Assembly: GCF_004118675.1 (NCBI RefSeq)
Contig: NZ_SDHZ01000002.1
Location: forward strand, 1,116,001-1,180,000
Direction: 5' to 3'
Length of the DNA stretch: 64,000 nucleotides
Source of the DNA: Filimonas effusa
GTDB lineage: Bacteria; Bacteroidota; Bacteroidia; Chitinophagales; Chitinophagaceae
The position numbers were made by a program, and so were the translations under genes. Numbering within the stretch: the stretch's first letter is position 1; each line of letters opens with the position of its first letter. Shown one piece after another: positions 43,955-52,420 of the stretch. The notes under the pieces are model-generated. The model was not told where the DNA came from and ran no database searches. It saw nothing but the letters and a program-made list of their open reading frames with translations.

Positions 43955-45322
43955 CTATTTCGCCTGGGCCGATACTACATGCATCCATTCGCCAAGGTTA
44001 GAGCAGCCTCTGAACTCTTCATCAATATTTACGTAGTAACCGGGAATATGCTCCTTAAACCATTTGCGCATTACCTGTTCTTTTTTCTCTTCAAGTACCC
44101 TTCTGGCAATACGGTCGTAGTCGTCTTTCATATTTTCCCTGTGCGGGTTAGACTTTGTTTTCAGCATAACGATACGTACCACTTTACGGCCACGTTCATC
44201 GGTATAGGCCATTGGAGCGGAGATATCACCTACTTTCATAGTACTCAGCGCCTGAACGATATCGGCGCTAAGCTGATCGATGGGCACCTGGTTGGAACCA
44301 TCCTGCTTGTTGGTAATGATACCACCATTAAATTTACCGGCTTCGTCTTCGCTGAATCGCACCGCTTCATTAAAAGTAAAGAGACCAGCTTCGATCTTTG
44401 ATTTGATACTGTCGAGCTGAGCTTTCGATTCGTTTACTTCTACATCGGTAACGCCGGGAATACGGAGAATATGTCTTACAATAGCGTCGTCGCCGGAACG
44501 GCTAACGAGCTGAATGATATGATATCCGAACTTTGATTTTACGGCAGAGGAGATCTGGCCTTCTTTCAGGCGGAAAGCGGTAGAAAGGAAAGTAGGGTCC
44601 CACATACCTTTATCGTTACGGTTAAGGCTGTACTGGCCGCCGTTTTCTTTCACACCGGGATCCTGGGAATAGAGTTTTGCCAGGGCTTCAAAGCTTTTTC
44701 CGCCGGTTTCTACCTGCCTTTTGATATCATAAAGCTGTTTAATGACATATTCGTCTACGTCTTTATTGGCTTTGGGATATAATACGATCTGGCTTAATTC
44801 CAGCTCACTTTCATAGAAAGGAAGGCTGTCTTTAGGGATCTTGTCGTAGTAGGCCTTTACTTCTACGGGGTTCACCTTAACGTTGTCGAGGATCTTACCG
44901 CGCATTTGTTCTGCGAGTTTTCTTTCCCGGAATATCACACGGAAATCGTCTTTCAGCTGGTAAACAGTTTTACCGGCAATTTCTTCCAGCACCTGCTGTG
45001 AACCATACATATTGATGAAGCCACGCACCTGGTTATCGAGCAGGGCTTCAATTTCGTCTTCAGTAACAACAAGGGAGTCGCGCTGGGCCTGGAGCACAAG
45101 GGCTTTGCGGATGAGTTCAGATTCCAGCATTTCGCATTCAGTAGGAATAACAGTAGCGCCTTGCCTTTTGTAATCGGCAATCGCGTTCAGGATATCTGAG
45201 CGGAGGATGATTTTATCACCTACCTGGGCAGTGATCTTATCTGCCAGGATCTTCTTACTCTGGGCCTGGGAAACAGAAACAACGCCCAGGGCAACCAATG
45301 AACAAATGAGTAATTTCTTCAT
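43955..45322 (-). CDS. surA: SurA-type periplasmic peptidylprolyl isomerase
   Basis: A 455-residue protein with signal peptide ending SQAQ. The N-terminal SurA region (KILADKITAQVGDKIILRSDILNAIADYKRQG) is followed by two parvulin domains: SELELSQIVLYPKANK to LKEGQISSAVKSKFGYHIIQL, and VRHILRIPGVTDVEVNESKA to QALSTMKVGDISAPM. It chaperones outer-membrane proteins across the periplasm, assisting assembly by the BAM complex. A -7 element precedes it. Downstream is the palindromic terminator. Many outer-membrane proteins in this window would be clients. Confidence 0.93.
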   Translation of the reverse strand: MKKLLICSLVALGVVSVSQAQSKKILADKITAQVGDKIILRSDILNAIADYKRQGATVIPTECEMLESELIRKALVLQAQRDSLVVTEDEIEALLDNQVRGFINMYGSQQVLEEIAGKTVYQLKDDFRVIFRERKLAEQMRGKILDNVKVNPVEVKAYYDKIPKDSLPFYESELELSQIVLYPKANKDVDEYVIKQLYDIKRQVETGGKSFEALAKLYSQDPGVKENGGQYSLNRNDKGMWDPTFLSTAFRLKEGQISSAVKSKFGYHIIQLVSRSGDDAIVRHILRIPGVTDVEVNESKAQLDSIKSKIEAGLFTFNEAVRFSEDEAGKFNGGIITNKQDGSNQVPIDQLSADIVQALSTMKVGDISAPMAYTDERGRKVVRIVMLKTKSNPHRENMKDDYDRIARRVLEEKKEQVMRKWFKEHIPGYYVNIDEEFRGCSNLGEWMHVVSAQAK

Positions 45323-45340
45323 ATTCTATATAGATACCGT

Positions 45341-45348
45341 CAAAAATA
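45341..45348 (-). promoter_or_regulatory. -7 element of surA
   Basis: The minus strand reads TATTTTTG (TAnnTTTG), 18 bp before the surA ATG. No strong -33 was found. Confidence 0.45.
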
Positions 45349-45423
45349 ACCATTCAGCGTGTGCGAATGGCGGGAGATACATCTTTTAACAAAAAAAAGA
45401 ATGCGGATTGGGGATTAGTTCTT

Positions 45424-45456
45424 AAAGCACTACGCCAACCCTGGGGTTGGCGTAGT
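45424..45456 (-). terminator. Hairpin after infB
   Basis: ACTACGCCAACCC (45429-45441) pairs with GGGTTGGCGTAGT (45444-45456), a 13-bp stem, followed on the minus strand by GCTTTAAG. The T-run is short. It lies 30 bp past the infB stop codon and probably ends the rimP-nusA-infB transcript. Confidence 0.6.
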
Positions 45457-45485
45457 TTATTGACGATGAGTATCCCGTTCAGGGA

Positions 45486-48400
45486 TTACAGCGTACGTTT
45501 TACTTCTTCTTCTTCGAATGCTTCCACGATATCGCCTACACGGAGATCGTTGAAGTTTTTGATGGTTAAACCACACTCGTAGCCTGTAGCCACTTCCTTC
45601 ACGTCGTCTTTGAAACGTTTCAGGCTGCCCAGGTCGGCATGTGCACCTTCGCCTTTGGGGAATTCAACGATACCATCGCGGATAACCCTGATCTTGTTGT
45701 TACGGGCGATCTTACCGTCGAGCACGTAACAACCGGCAACAGTTGCCTTGTCGAACCGGTACACTTCACGTACTTCAACGTTGGCCACGATTTTCTCCTG
45801 GATCTTGGGTTCCAGCATCCCTTCCATCGCGCTCTTGATTTCTTCGATCGCGTTGTAGATGATGGAGTAGAGTTTAATTTGTACACCTTCATTTTCAGCC
45901 AGTTTATTGGCCTGCATGGAAGGACGTACGTTAAAGCCTACGATCACCGCGTCGGAAGCTGTCGCCAGCAATACATCGCTTTCTGAGATCTGACCTACTG
46001 CTTTATGCACTACGCGCACTGCAATTTCCTGCGTGCTAAGTTTTTGTAAGGAGTCGCTCAACGCTTCTACCGAACCATCCACGTCACCTTTGATGATGAT
46101 GTTAAGCTCTTTAAAGTTACCAAGCGCCAGACGACGGCCGATTTCATCGAGTGTGATATGTTTTCTTGCACGTAAACCTTGCTCACGCATGATCTGTGCA
46201 CGTTTGGTAGCAATATCTTTTGCTTCGCCCTCATCGGCATAAACTTTCAGTTTCTCACCTGCCTGTGGAGCGCCGTTCAAGCCGAGGATCACTACAGGTG
46301 TGGAAGGTGGTGCCTCCTGAACCCTTTGGTTCCTTTCGTTGAACATGGCTTTTACGCGGCCAAAGTATTGACCCGATACCAGCAGATCGCCCTGGCGTAA
46401 AGTGCCGTTCTGAACCAGGATAGTAGCTACATAACCACGTCCCTTATCAAGCGATGCTTCAATAACGGAGCCTGAAGCTTCCCTGTTGGCGTTGGCCTTC
46501 AGGTCAAGGATCTCGGCTTCAAGCAGGATCTTTTCAAGCAGCAGGTCTACATTCAGGCCTTTTTTGGCAGAAAGTTCCTGCGACTGGTATTTACCACCCC
46601 ACTCTTCTACGAGGATATTCATCTGAGACAGCTGCTCGTAGATCTTCTGAGGGTTGGCGCCATCTTTATCTATTTTGTTGATAGCAAACACCATTGGCAG
46701 CGATGCAGCCTGGGCGTGAGATATCGCTTCTTTTGTCTGAGGCATCACTGCGTCGTCGGCAGCGATTACGATGATAGCAACGTCGGCGGCTTTGGCACCA
46801 CGCGCCCTCATCGCAGTAAACGCTTCGTGACCGGGGGTATCGAGGAAGGTGATCTTTTTACCTCCGGTGGTAGTTACCTGGTAGGCACCGATGTGCTGGG
46901 TGATACCACCCGCTTCACCTGCTACCACGTTAGCGCTACGGATATAGTCGAGCAACGAGGTTTTACCATGGTCAACGTGCCCCATGATGGTAACAATAGG
47001 CGCCCTTGGGAGCATGTTCTCCGGATCATCCACCAGTTCTTCTTCTTCCTCTTCATTTACATCGTCGAGGCCGATGAATTCTACTTCGAATCCAAATTCA
47101 CCTGCAACAAGTTCAATTACTTCGGCGTCGAGACGCTGGTTAATGGATACCATGATACCGAGGCCCATACATTTACCGATCACTTCGGTGAAGTTCACAT
47201 CCATGAGGTTGGCAAGTTCACTCACGGTAACGAATTCCGTTACCTGCAGTTTGTTATCATCACCCATTTCGCCCATTGATTCGGCGGCTTCCTCACGTTT
47301 TGCTCTTCTGTATTTGGCTTTCAGGCTCTTACCGCGTCCACCTGCGCCTGCAAGTTTGGCTTGTGTTTGCCTGATCTTTTCCTGGATCTCTTTCTGATCG
47401 ATCTCCTTCACTTCCTGTGGTTGTGGACGGAAATCGCGGTTGCCGCCATGTTGTGGACGGCCTCCACCTGGTCTGTGCTGACCGCCGCCGCGGTTCTGAC
47501 CTCCGTGGCCACCACCCTGGCGGTTGAAGTTGCCACCCTGGCCTTGTCCTCCGCCCTGCTGGCCACCCTGGCGGTGCTGACCACCACCTTGCTGGCCGCC
47601 GCCGCGGTTATCGCGGTTGAAGTTGCCGCCACCTTGTTGCCCCTGGCCTTGCTGGTAAGGAGGACGTTGCCCACCCTGCCCTTGCTGTCCGCCCTGGTAA
47701 GGAGGGCGCTGGCCTTGTTGCTGACCGCCCTGGGGCTGGTCACCTTTTTTATCGATGGGAATACGCTTGCGTTTGCGTTTTTCCTCACGGGGAACGGCTT
47801 TGGGTCGGGTGTCGTTATCTACAGGCAATTCTATTTTGCCTAAGATCTTGGGCCCCTCGATCCTTTCGGCTCGAATGTTTTCTACCACTCTTGGAGTAGG
47901 TTCTGCAGGATGTTCCTCCTGCGTAGCGGGTGCTAAGGATATTGATTCTGACACAACTTCAGCTTTCTGCGGTTGAGGTTCTTTGGGTTCCTCCTGCTGT
48001 TGAACAACGGGTGGAGGAGTCGCTTTTTTAGTTTCCTTTTCAACAGGAGCAGGGGTTTCGGCCTGCGGCTGTTGTGTTTGTTCTTTTTGCTGGGGCTGCT
48101 GTTGCGGCTCCGGCTTATTGGGTTTGGGTGTGATCTTTTTAGGTCTTGTAGAAGAGTCGATAGTAGACAGGTCTATCTTGTTGATGACTTTAAGTCCTTC
48201 GAATCCCGGGGTTTCAACTTTTGTGATTTCGGATTCTGCTGGAGTAACTTTCTCAGCATTTTCCTGAACTGGCGGCTGGGCCACAGGTTCTGGTTTTGGC
48301 TGAGGTTCGGGTTTTTCCTGGCGTACCTCTTCCTGAATGGGAGCAGGTGGCGGCGCAGGAGCTGCCGGTTGTGGTTGAGGCTGAGGTTCCGGTTGCGGAG

Positions 48401-48794
48401 TTACTGCCACCGGCGCTGCAGGGGCAGCAACAGGTGCTGGTGCCGGAACTGGTGCAGGAGCTGGTTCTTCCGCCTTAGGTTCTTCTTTTACGACTATGAT
48501 CTTCTTCTCTTCTTTTTTAGGCAAACTGGCTGGTGCAGGCTCTTCTTCCTCCTTCTTCTTTTTCTCGCCCTGCATGCCCTTGGGAATTTCGATAAGGTCA
48601 GCCTTGTTCCTGGCCACTTTATCGCCCTGGAACTCACGTTGCAGCGCATAGTACATCTGCTCCGAAAGCTTTGCGGTTGCTTTCAGATCATCACGTTGAA
48701 AACCTTTGCCTACAAGGAACTCGACCAGTGTATCCTGGCCTATGTTGAATTCCTTGGCGGCAGCCAATAACCTTGGTAATTTCAATTCTGACAT
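45486..48794 (-). CDS. infB: Translation initiation factor IF-2
   Basis: A 1102-residue protein from the Met at 48794 ([16 protein letters not shown]). IF-2 brings initiator tRNA to the 30S subunit. The C-terminal half has IF-2 G-domain motifs [20 protein letters not shown] and NKID, followed by domains II-IV. The N-terminal 600 residues are long even for the family: after a short IF2_N-type domain come stretches rich in Pro/Glu/Gln and a Gly/Gln/Arg repeat region of about 110 residues ([11 protein letters not shown] and RGGGQQGGG units). The gene follows nusA by 61 bp. Confidence 0.97.
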   Translation of the reverse strand: MSELKLPRLLAAAKEFNIGQDTLVEFLVGKGFQRDDLKATAKLSEQMYYALQREFQGDKVARNKADLIEIPKGMQGEKKKKEEEEPAPASLPKKEEKKIIVVKEEPKAEEPAPAPVPAPAPVAAPAAPVAVTPQPEPQPQPQPAAPAPPPAPIQEEVRQEKPEPQPKPEPVAQPPVQENAEKVTPAESEITKVETPGFEGLKVINKIDLSTIDSSTRPKKITPKPNKPEPQQQPQQKEQTQQPQAETPAPVEKETKKATPPPVVQQQEEPKEPQPQKAEVVSESISLAPATQEEHPAEPTPRVVENIRAERIEGPKILGKIELPVDNDTRPKAVPREEKRKRKRIPIDKKGDQPQGGQQQGQRPPYQGGQQGQGGQRPPYQQGQGQQGGGNFNRDNRGGGQQGGGQHRQGGQQGGGQGQGGNFNRQGGGHGGQNRGGGQHRPGGGRPQHGGNRDFRPQPQEVKEIDQKEIQEKIRQTQAKLAGAGGRGKSLKAKYRRAKREEAAESMGEMGDDNKLQVTEFVTVSELANLMDVNFTEVIGKCMGLGIMVSINQRLDAEVIELVAGEFGFEVEFIGLDDVNEEEEEELVDDPENMLPRAPIVTIMGHVDHGKTSLLDYIRSANVVAGEAGGITQHIGAYQVTTTGGKKITFLDTPGHEAFTAMRARGAKAADVAIIVIAADDAVMPQTKEAISHAQAASLPMVFAINKIDKDGANPQKIYEQLSQMNILVEEWGGKYQSQELSAKKGLNVDLLLEKILLEAEILDLKANANREASGSVIEASLDKGRGYVATILVQNGTLRQGDLLVSGQYFGRVKAMFNERNQRVQEAPPSTPVVILGLNGAPQAGEKLKVYADEGEAKDIATKRAQIMREQGLRARKHITLDEIGRRLALGNFKELNIIIKGDVDGSVEALSDSLQKLSTQEIAVRVVHKAVGQISESDVLLATASDAVIVGFNVRPSMQANKLAENEGVQIKLYSIIYNAIEEIKSAMEGMLEPKIQEKIVANVEVREVYRFDKATVAGCYVLDGKIARNNKIRVIRDGIVEFPKGEGAHADLGSLKRFKDDVKEVATGYECGLTIKNFNDLRVGDIVEAFEEEEVKRTL
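47415..47745 (-). repeat. Gly/Gln/Arg-rich low-complexity segment of infB
   Basis: About 110 codons rich in [11 protein letters not shown] and RGGGQ units, reminiscent of RGG-type disordered regions. The DNA shows short imperfect tandem repeats, which also gives long antisense open frames. Confidence 0.75.
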
Positions 48795-48855
48795 ATTTAT
48801 TTTACCACTTGCGGCGGTCCCCAACCGGGCCTTCCGCAAGCATTTTTTGACTTAA

Positions 48856-50103
48856 TTATTCTTTCTCGAACTCTTCCTGCAGTACTTTTCTCAGTTCTTC
48901 TATCGTTTCTTTCTCGAGATCAGTTCTTCTTTCTAATTCAGACACCGTTAAATTCAATACGCTGCGTGCGGTATCACAACCAACTTTTTTCAGTGCATCG
49001 ATCACCCATGGTTCAATTTCATCGGTAAATTCATCGAGGTCGATATCAAACTCTTCAACTTCTCCTTCATTATCGCGGTAAACATCAAGTTCAAAACCTG
49101 TCAATTCGCAGGCCAATTTAATATTCACCCCTCTGCGGCCAATGGCAAGTGACACCTGATCGGCCTTCAAATATACGTCAGCATGTTTTTTGTCGGCGTC
49201 AATATCCATATAGCTGATCTTCGCAGGCGTCAGAGAACGCTGGATGAGCAGCTGTGTATTGGCTGTAAAATTGATAACGTCGATATTCTCGTTTTTCAAC
49301 TCGCGAACGATACCATGGATACGGCTACCTTTCATACCAACGCAGGCGCCCACCGGATCAATTCTGTCATCGAAACTCTCGACGGCCACTTTTGCTCTTT
49401 CACCGGGTTCACGCACAATTTTGCGGATGGTGATGAGGCCGTCGAAAATCTCAGGCACCTCAATTTCCAGCAATTTAGCCAGAAAATCCGGACTGGTACG
49501 ACTGAGGATGATAACGGGAGTATTATTTTTCATGTCAACGCGCCGAACAACGGCACGTACGTTCTCTCCTTTTTTGAAATAATCCTGCGGGATCTGTTCG
49601 CTTTTAGGGAGAATGAGCTCGTTTCCTTCTTCATCGAGCATCAGCACTTCTTTCTTCCACACCTGGTAAACTTCGGCGCTGATGATATCGCCTATGCGGT
49701 CGCTGTATTTTTTAACCAACACGTTCTTTTTCAGGTCGCTGATACGGCTGGCGAGGGTTTGTTTTGCTGCGAGAATAGCACGGCGGCCAAAATCGAGCAT
49801 GTCAACTTCCTGGTATAATTCTTCTCCTACTTCAAAGTCGGGTTCTATTTTAACGGCTTCGCTGTAGGCAATTTCCGCCAGCGGATCCATCACTTCTCCA
49901 TCTTCCACGATCATCCTGCGACGGATGATCTCCAGGTCACCTTTCTCAGCGTTTACGATAACGTCGAAGTTGTTATCATCGCCGTACTTCTTGCGAAGCA
50001 ACGTTTTAAACACGTCTTCTACCACTTTCATCATGGTAGGGCGGTCTATATTTTCAGCATCTTTAAAGTCCTGGAATGCTTCGATGAGGTTGATACTAGC
50101 CAT
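48856..50103 (-). CDS. nusA: Transcription termination/antitermination protein NusA
   Basis: A 415-residue protein. The N-terminal RNA-polymerase-binding domain is present, then an S1 domain (GDIISAEVYQVWKKEVLML) and two KH domains (DPVGACVGMKGSRIHGIVREL and VSLAIGRRGVNIKLACELTGF). The protein ends with one helix-hairpin-like segment (DALKKVGCDTARSVLNLTVSELERRTDL). It affects pausing, termination and antitermination. It lies between rimP (55 bp gap) and infB (61 bp gap). Confidence 0.97.
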   Translation of the reverse strand: MASINLIEAFQDFKDAENIDRPTMMKVVEDVFKTLLRKKYGDDNNFDVIVNAEKGDLEIIRRRMIVEDGEVMDPLAEIAYSEAVKIEPDFEVGEELYQEVDMLDFGRRAILAAKQTLASRISDLKKNVLVKKYSDRIGDIISAEVYQVWKKEVLMLDEEGNELILPKSEQIPQDYFKKGENVRAVVRRVDMKNNTPVIILSRTSPDFLAKLLEIEVPEIFDGLITIRKIVREPGERAKVAVESFDDRIDPVGACVGMKGSRIHGIVRELKNENIDVINFTANTQLLIQRSLTPAKISYMDIDADKKHADVYLKADQVSLAIGRRGVNIKLACELTGFELDVYRDNEGEVEEFDIDLDEFTDEIEPWVIDALKKVGCDTARSVLNLTVSELERRTDLEKETIEELRKVLQEEFEKE

Positions 50104-50158
50104 AACTTACTTTTTAAATTCCTCCGGTCCTTTCCTTTTATAAGGCAAGGGCGGTGTT

Positions 50159-50629
50159 TTAAAATTGAATTTGAACGGTTGTTGTTTTTATGTTATTAAA
50201 TGGAATCACCAATTGCTGTGTTACCGCTTTCTTTCCTTTGCCGGAAGTGTGTTCCAGCAAAAGATCTTCCTCTGTCACCTGCAATAGTTTCCCTTCTTTA
50301 GTTTCTCCGTCGAGGAAAACCACTTCTACCAAACGCCCTATATTCTTCACATATTGTCTGTGCAGCTTTAAAGGCTCGCTAATACCTGGCGAAGAAACTT
50401 CCAGAGAAAATTCCCCTTCGGGATATAAAGCTGCTTCTTCCAGCATAGCGTACAGTTTCCGGTTGAATTTCACACAACGGTCAATGGGAAGGCCATTGTC
50501 GCCATCGATATACACCTTAATGTTATTGGTAGGTTTGATTTTCACCTGCACTTTGAAGAATTCCGGCTGGTCGGCCAAAAGCTGATCTACCAGTTCTTCG
50601 ATCTTTTGTATCGGTAATTCGTTGCTCAT
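50159..50629 (-). CDS. rimP: Ribosome maturation factor RimP
   Basis: A 156-residue protein started at the Met at 50629 (MSNELPIQKIEELVDQLL). The open frame runs 21 codons further upstream through the leader hairpin and is not used. Motifs include KVYIDGDNGLPIDRCVKFNRKL and FSLEVSSPGISEPLKLHRQYVKN, the RimP signature. RimP assists 30S assembly. It is first in the rimP-nusA-infB operon, with a consensus promoter 61-92 bp upstream and a terminator-like hairpin 15 bp before its start. Confidence 0.95.
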   Translation of the reverse strand: MSNELPIQKIEELVDQLLADQPEFFKVQVKIKPTNNIKVYIDGDNGLPIDRCVKFNRKLYAMLEEAALYPEGEFSLEVSSPGISEPLKLHRQYVKNIGRLVEVVFLDGETKEGKLLQVTEEDLLLEHTSGKGKKAVTQQLVIPFNNIKTTTVQIQF

Positions 50630-50643
50630 GTCTGATAAAAAGA

Positions 50644-50668
50644 GAAGGGAACATCTACTGTTCCCTTC
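50644..50668 (-). terminator. Terminator-like hairpin in the rimP leader (possible attenuator)
   Basis: GAAGGGAACA (50644-50653) pairs with TGTTCCCTTC (50659-50668) around a 5-nt loop, a 10-bp stem. On the minus strand it is followed by TCTCTTTTTATC, 15 bp before the rimP ATG. It lies downstream of the promoter at 50690-50721, so it is inside the transcript leader. It may attenuate the operon, perhaps in response to NusA, which is an inference. Confidence 0.6.
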
Positions 50669-50689
50669 TTTCGTTTCATTTTGCTGGTG

Positions 50690-50721
50690 CAAATGTACAA
50701 TGGATTTGAGCGGATTCCAAA
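50690..50721 (-). promoter_or_regulatory. Consensus promoter of rimP-nusA-infB
   Basis: On the minus strand TTTG (50718-50721) precedes TACATTTG (50690-50697) by 20 bp, an exact fit to TTTG-N20-TAnnTTTG. Predicted transcription starts near 50684, giving a leader of about 55 nt. Confidence 0.7.
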
Positions 50722-50942
50722 TAAATATTGATGACGGATATCAGCTAAGGGCGACAGTAGACGCCAGGAGCAATGATGCCGTCCGGGTCGAGAGCGGCTT
50801 ATAAACGGCTTTAAGGCGGCTCGGAGATGGCAAGTAGCCGGGAGTGGCTCATCATTCCCGGACAGCATGATGGTTAAGCAAATGCAAAAAAAGGAGGAAC
50901 GGGACCTGCTACGCGGGGCAGACTCCTTACCTTTACCTGACT
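50722..50942. other. Intergenic region between rimP promoter and DUF4834 gene
   Basis: This is the main non-coding part of the 313-bp gap between rimP (start 50629) and the DUF4834 gene (start 50943). It contains a GC-rich imperfect palindrome at 50773-50871 (see repeat) and a short -7-like TACCTTTA (50928-50935) 7 bp before the DUF4834 ATG. Short open frames are present on both strands but look non-coding. No tRNA, SRP RNA, tmRNA or known riboswitch signature was found. Confidence 0.6.
50773..50871. repeat. 99-nt imperfect inverted repeat with internal hairpins
   Basis: ATGATGCCGTCCGGG (50773-50787) pairs with CCCGGACAGCATGAT (50857-50871) in 13 of 15 positions. Inside is another hairpin CCGGGA/TCCCGG (50838-50861) and several CGGC repeats. 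The layout recalls REP/BIME-type intergenic elements or a structured RNA; no T-run follows it on either strand, so it is not an ordinary terminator. Confidence 0.5.
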
Positions 50943-51215
50943 ATGATGAGGTATATTTTACTGGCTTTTGTCTTTTATATATTGTACAAACTGATCTTTG
51001 ATTTTGTCATCCCTGTATCCAGGGCAACCTCACGGGTACGCAGTCAAATCAAGGAAATGCAAAATATGCAGGAACAGCAGTTCAGGCAGCAGCAAGAGCA
51101 TACACATACGCAAAGTTCCGCAACACATACTACTAGTTCCTCCAGCGCGTCCCAGAACCGGCCTGCATCCTCCGGGAAAGAAGGCGATTATATTGAGTTC
51201 GAAGAAATCAAGTGA
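50943..51215 (+). CDS. DUF4834 family small membrane protein
   Basis: A 90-residue protein. One N-terminal membrane helix (MMRYILLAFVFYILYKLIF) is followed by a Gln/Thr/Ser-rich linker and the C-terminal GDYIEFEEIK, the conserved end of this Bacteroidota-only family. Function is unknown. It is transcribed divergently from rimP, with a weak -7 box (TACCTTTA) only 7 bp before the ATG, which would make a nearly leaderless transcript. Confidence 0.85.
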   Translation: MMRYILLAFVFYILYKLIFDFVIPVSRATSRVRSQIKEMQNMQEQQFRQQQEHTHTQSSATHTTSSSSASQNRPASSGKEGDYIEFEEIK

Positions 51216-51306
51216 TTTTAGCCCTCCAAACCAGGAAGCTGGCTTTCGTTACACTATCTGCTCCCGTTCAACTAAATTAATGGAGCCGCCATCAATCCGG
51301 AATAAT

Positions 51307-51531
51307 TTAGCGCTGCAAGTGACTTTTCAGCCAATAAATAACACCTTTCAGCGGCATATCGTATAAATGCTGCTGATCGGGAGAAACCTGCGCCTCGCAG
51401 GATGTTGTCACCGTTGTGGTTACGTGTACTTCGGTAGTGGTTACAGATGTTCCGGCCATTCTCTTTTTTTTGCTTTTGGCAGAGCAGGCAGTAAATGCGA
51501 TCAGTAAAATAATTAAAAGGGTTGGTCTCAT
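51307..51531 (-). CDS. Small lipoprotein of unknown function
   Basis: A 74-residue protein from the Met at 51531. The signal has lipobox FTAC (Cys16), followed by SAKSKKKR. The mature part is Thr/Val-rich (SVTTTEVHVTTTVTTSC), then a short C-terminal segment. The open frame starts 24 codons earlier but those codons look non-coding. No family recognised. Confidence 0.55.
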   Translation of the reverse strand: MRPTLLIILLIAFTACSAKSKKKRMAGTSVTTTEVHVTTTVTTSCEAQVSPDQQHLYDMPLKGVIYWLKSHLQR

Positions 51532-51722
51532 ATCATAAGCCGAAGCAGGCATCTGTTCCCGCCGCGGACAACCAAGACAACGGCAGGTTGTAAATAGTTG
51601 CATCGGGGCAGACTTAAATTCCTGATTTTAAAATCCAAGGTTAAAATGCAAGTGTTTTAATCGAAAAACATTAAAAACAACACCATCGGCCGCACATTTA
51701 TAGTAGCCAATTACATTCTTAG

Positions 51723-52337
51723 CTATAAGCTCAATTCCAGTACGGTAGCGGGTGGTTGCAGAAGGATGGTCTGCAAACCTGCTTCCTGGGCTCCGGCAAT
51801 GTTCTTTGGCGTGTCATCGATAAACAGCGTTACAGCCGGATCAAGTTCCTCAGCCATACAAAGGCGGCGGAAAGAATCCGGGTAAGGTTTTCTTACACCC
51901 AGCGTATGGGAATAATATGCTTTAATAAAGAAGTCGTCGAAGTTGCGACCGCCAGACATAGCGGCATAACCGGCGCTGAAGGATTCGTGGTGAATCTGGT
52001 TGGTATTGGAGAACAGGAAGATGCGGTATTTGTCCTTGATTTTATCAAGCCATTCCAATCTTTCCGGTGCAAACTTACCCAACATCGCATTCCAGGCATC
52101 GCGGATCTGGTCATCGGTAGCGCCGATACCCGTTTGTTTTCTTAACTCACTGTAAAAATCGTCCGGAGCGATGGTTCCGGTTTCAAGCTGTTCGAACAGC
52201 GGGTTGGCGTGCGACTGGGTAAACCATTCATCGAAGTCATTCACTCCGAGGTTAATAAAAGCGTCGCGTGTTGCACCGTAATTGATATCAATAAAGATTC
52301 CACCGAGGTCGAAGATAATATTCTGAATGGGTTGCAT
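51723..52337 (-). CDS. HAD-family hydrolase (subfamily IA)
   Basis: A 204-residue protein. Motif I is IIFDLGGIFID (first Asp10; the second Asp position is Gly, as in the FDLGNV-type group), motif II is FLFSNTNQI, motif III is the Lys in GVRKPYPDSF, and motif IV is TLFIDDTPKNI. It is a phosphatase on small phosphorylated substrates, likely a sugar or nucleotide; substrate not known. It is divergent from the PepSY gene. Confidence 0.9.
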   Translation of the reverse strand: MQPIQNIIFDLGGIFIDINYGATRDAFINLGVNDFDEWFTQSHANPLFEQLETGTIAPDDFYSELRKQTGIGATDDQIRDAWNAMLGKFAPERLEWLDKIKDKYRIFLFSNTNQIHHESFSAGYAAMSGGRNFDDFFIKAYYSHTLGVRKPYPDSFRRLCMAEELDPAVTLFIDDTPKNIAGAQEAGLQTILLQPPATVLELSL

Positions 52338-52420
52338 GTGGCGAAGATAGGGATAGATGAATTATTTCCGGAAAACAGAGGTGGAGCGTAACTTACGGGC
52401 ATCGCGGGTTAAACTATTAT

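Noticed and set aside
47973-48770. 265-residue plus-strand open frame antisense to infB, and another at 47361-47843
   Set aside because: They follow from the low-complexity sequence of infB; composition (Arg/Leu/Phe/Cys runs) is not protein-like.
50622-50868. Two short open frames on opposite strands in the rimP upstream gap
   Set aside because: They lie across promoter and hairpin elements and show no family features.
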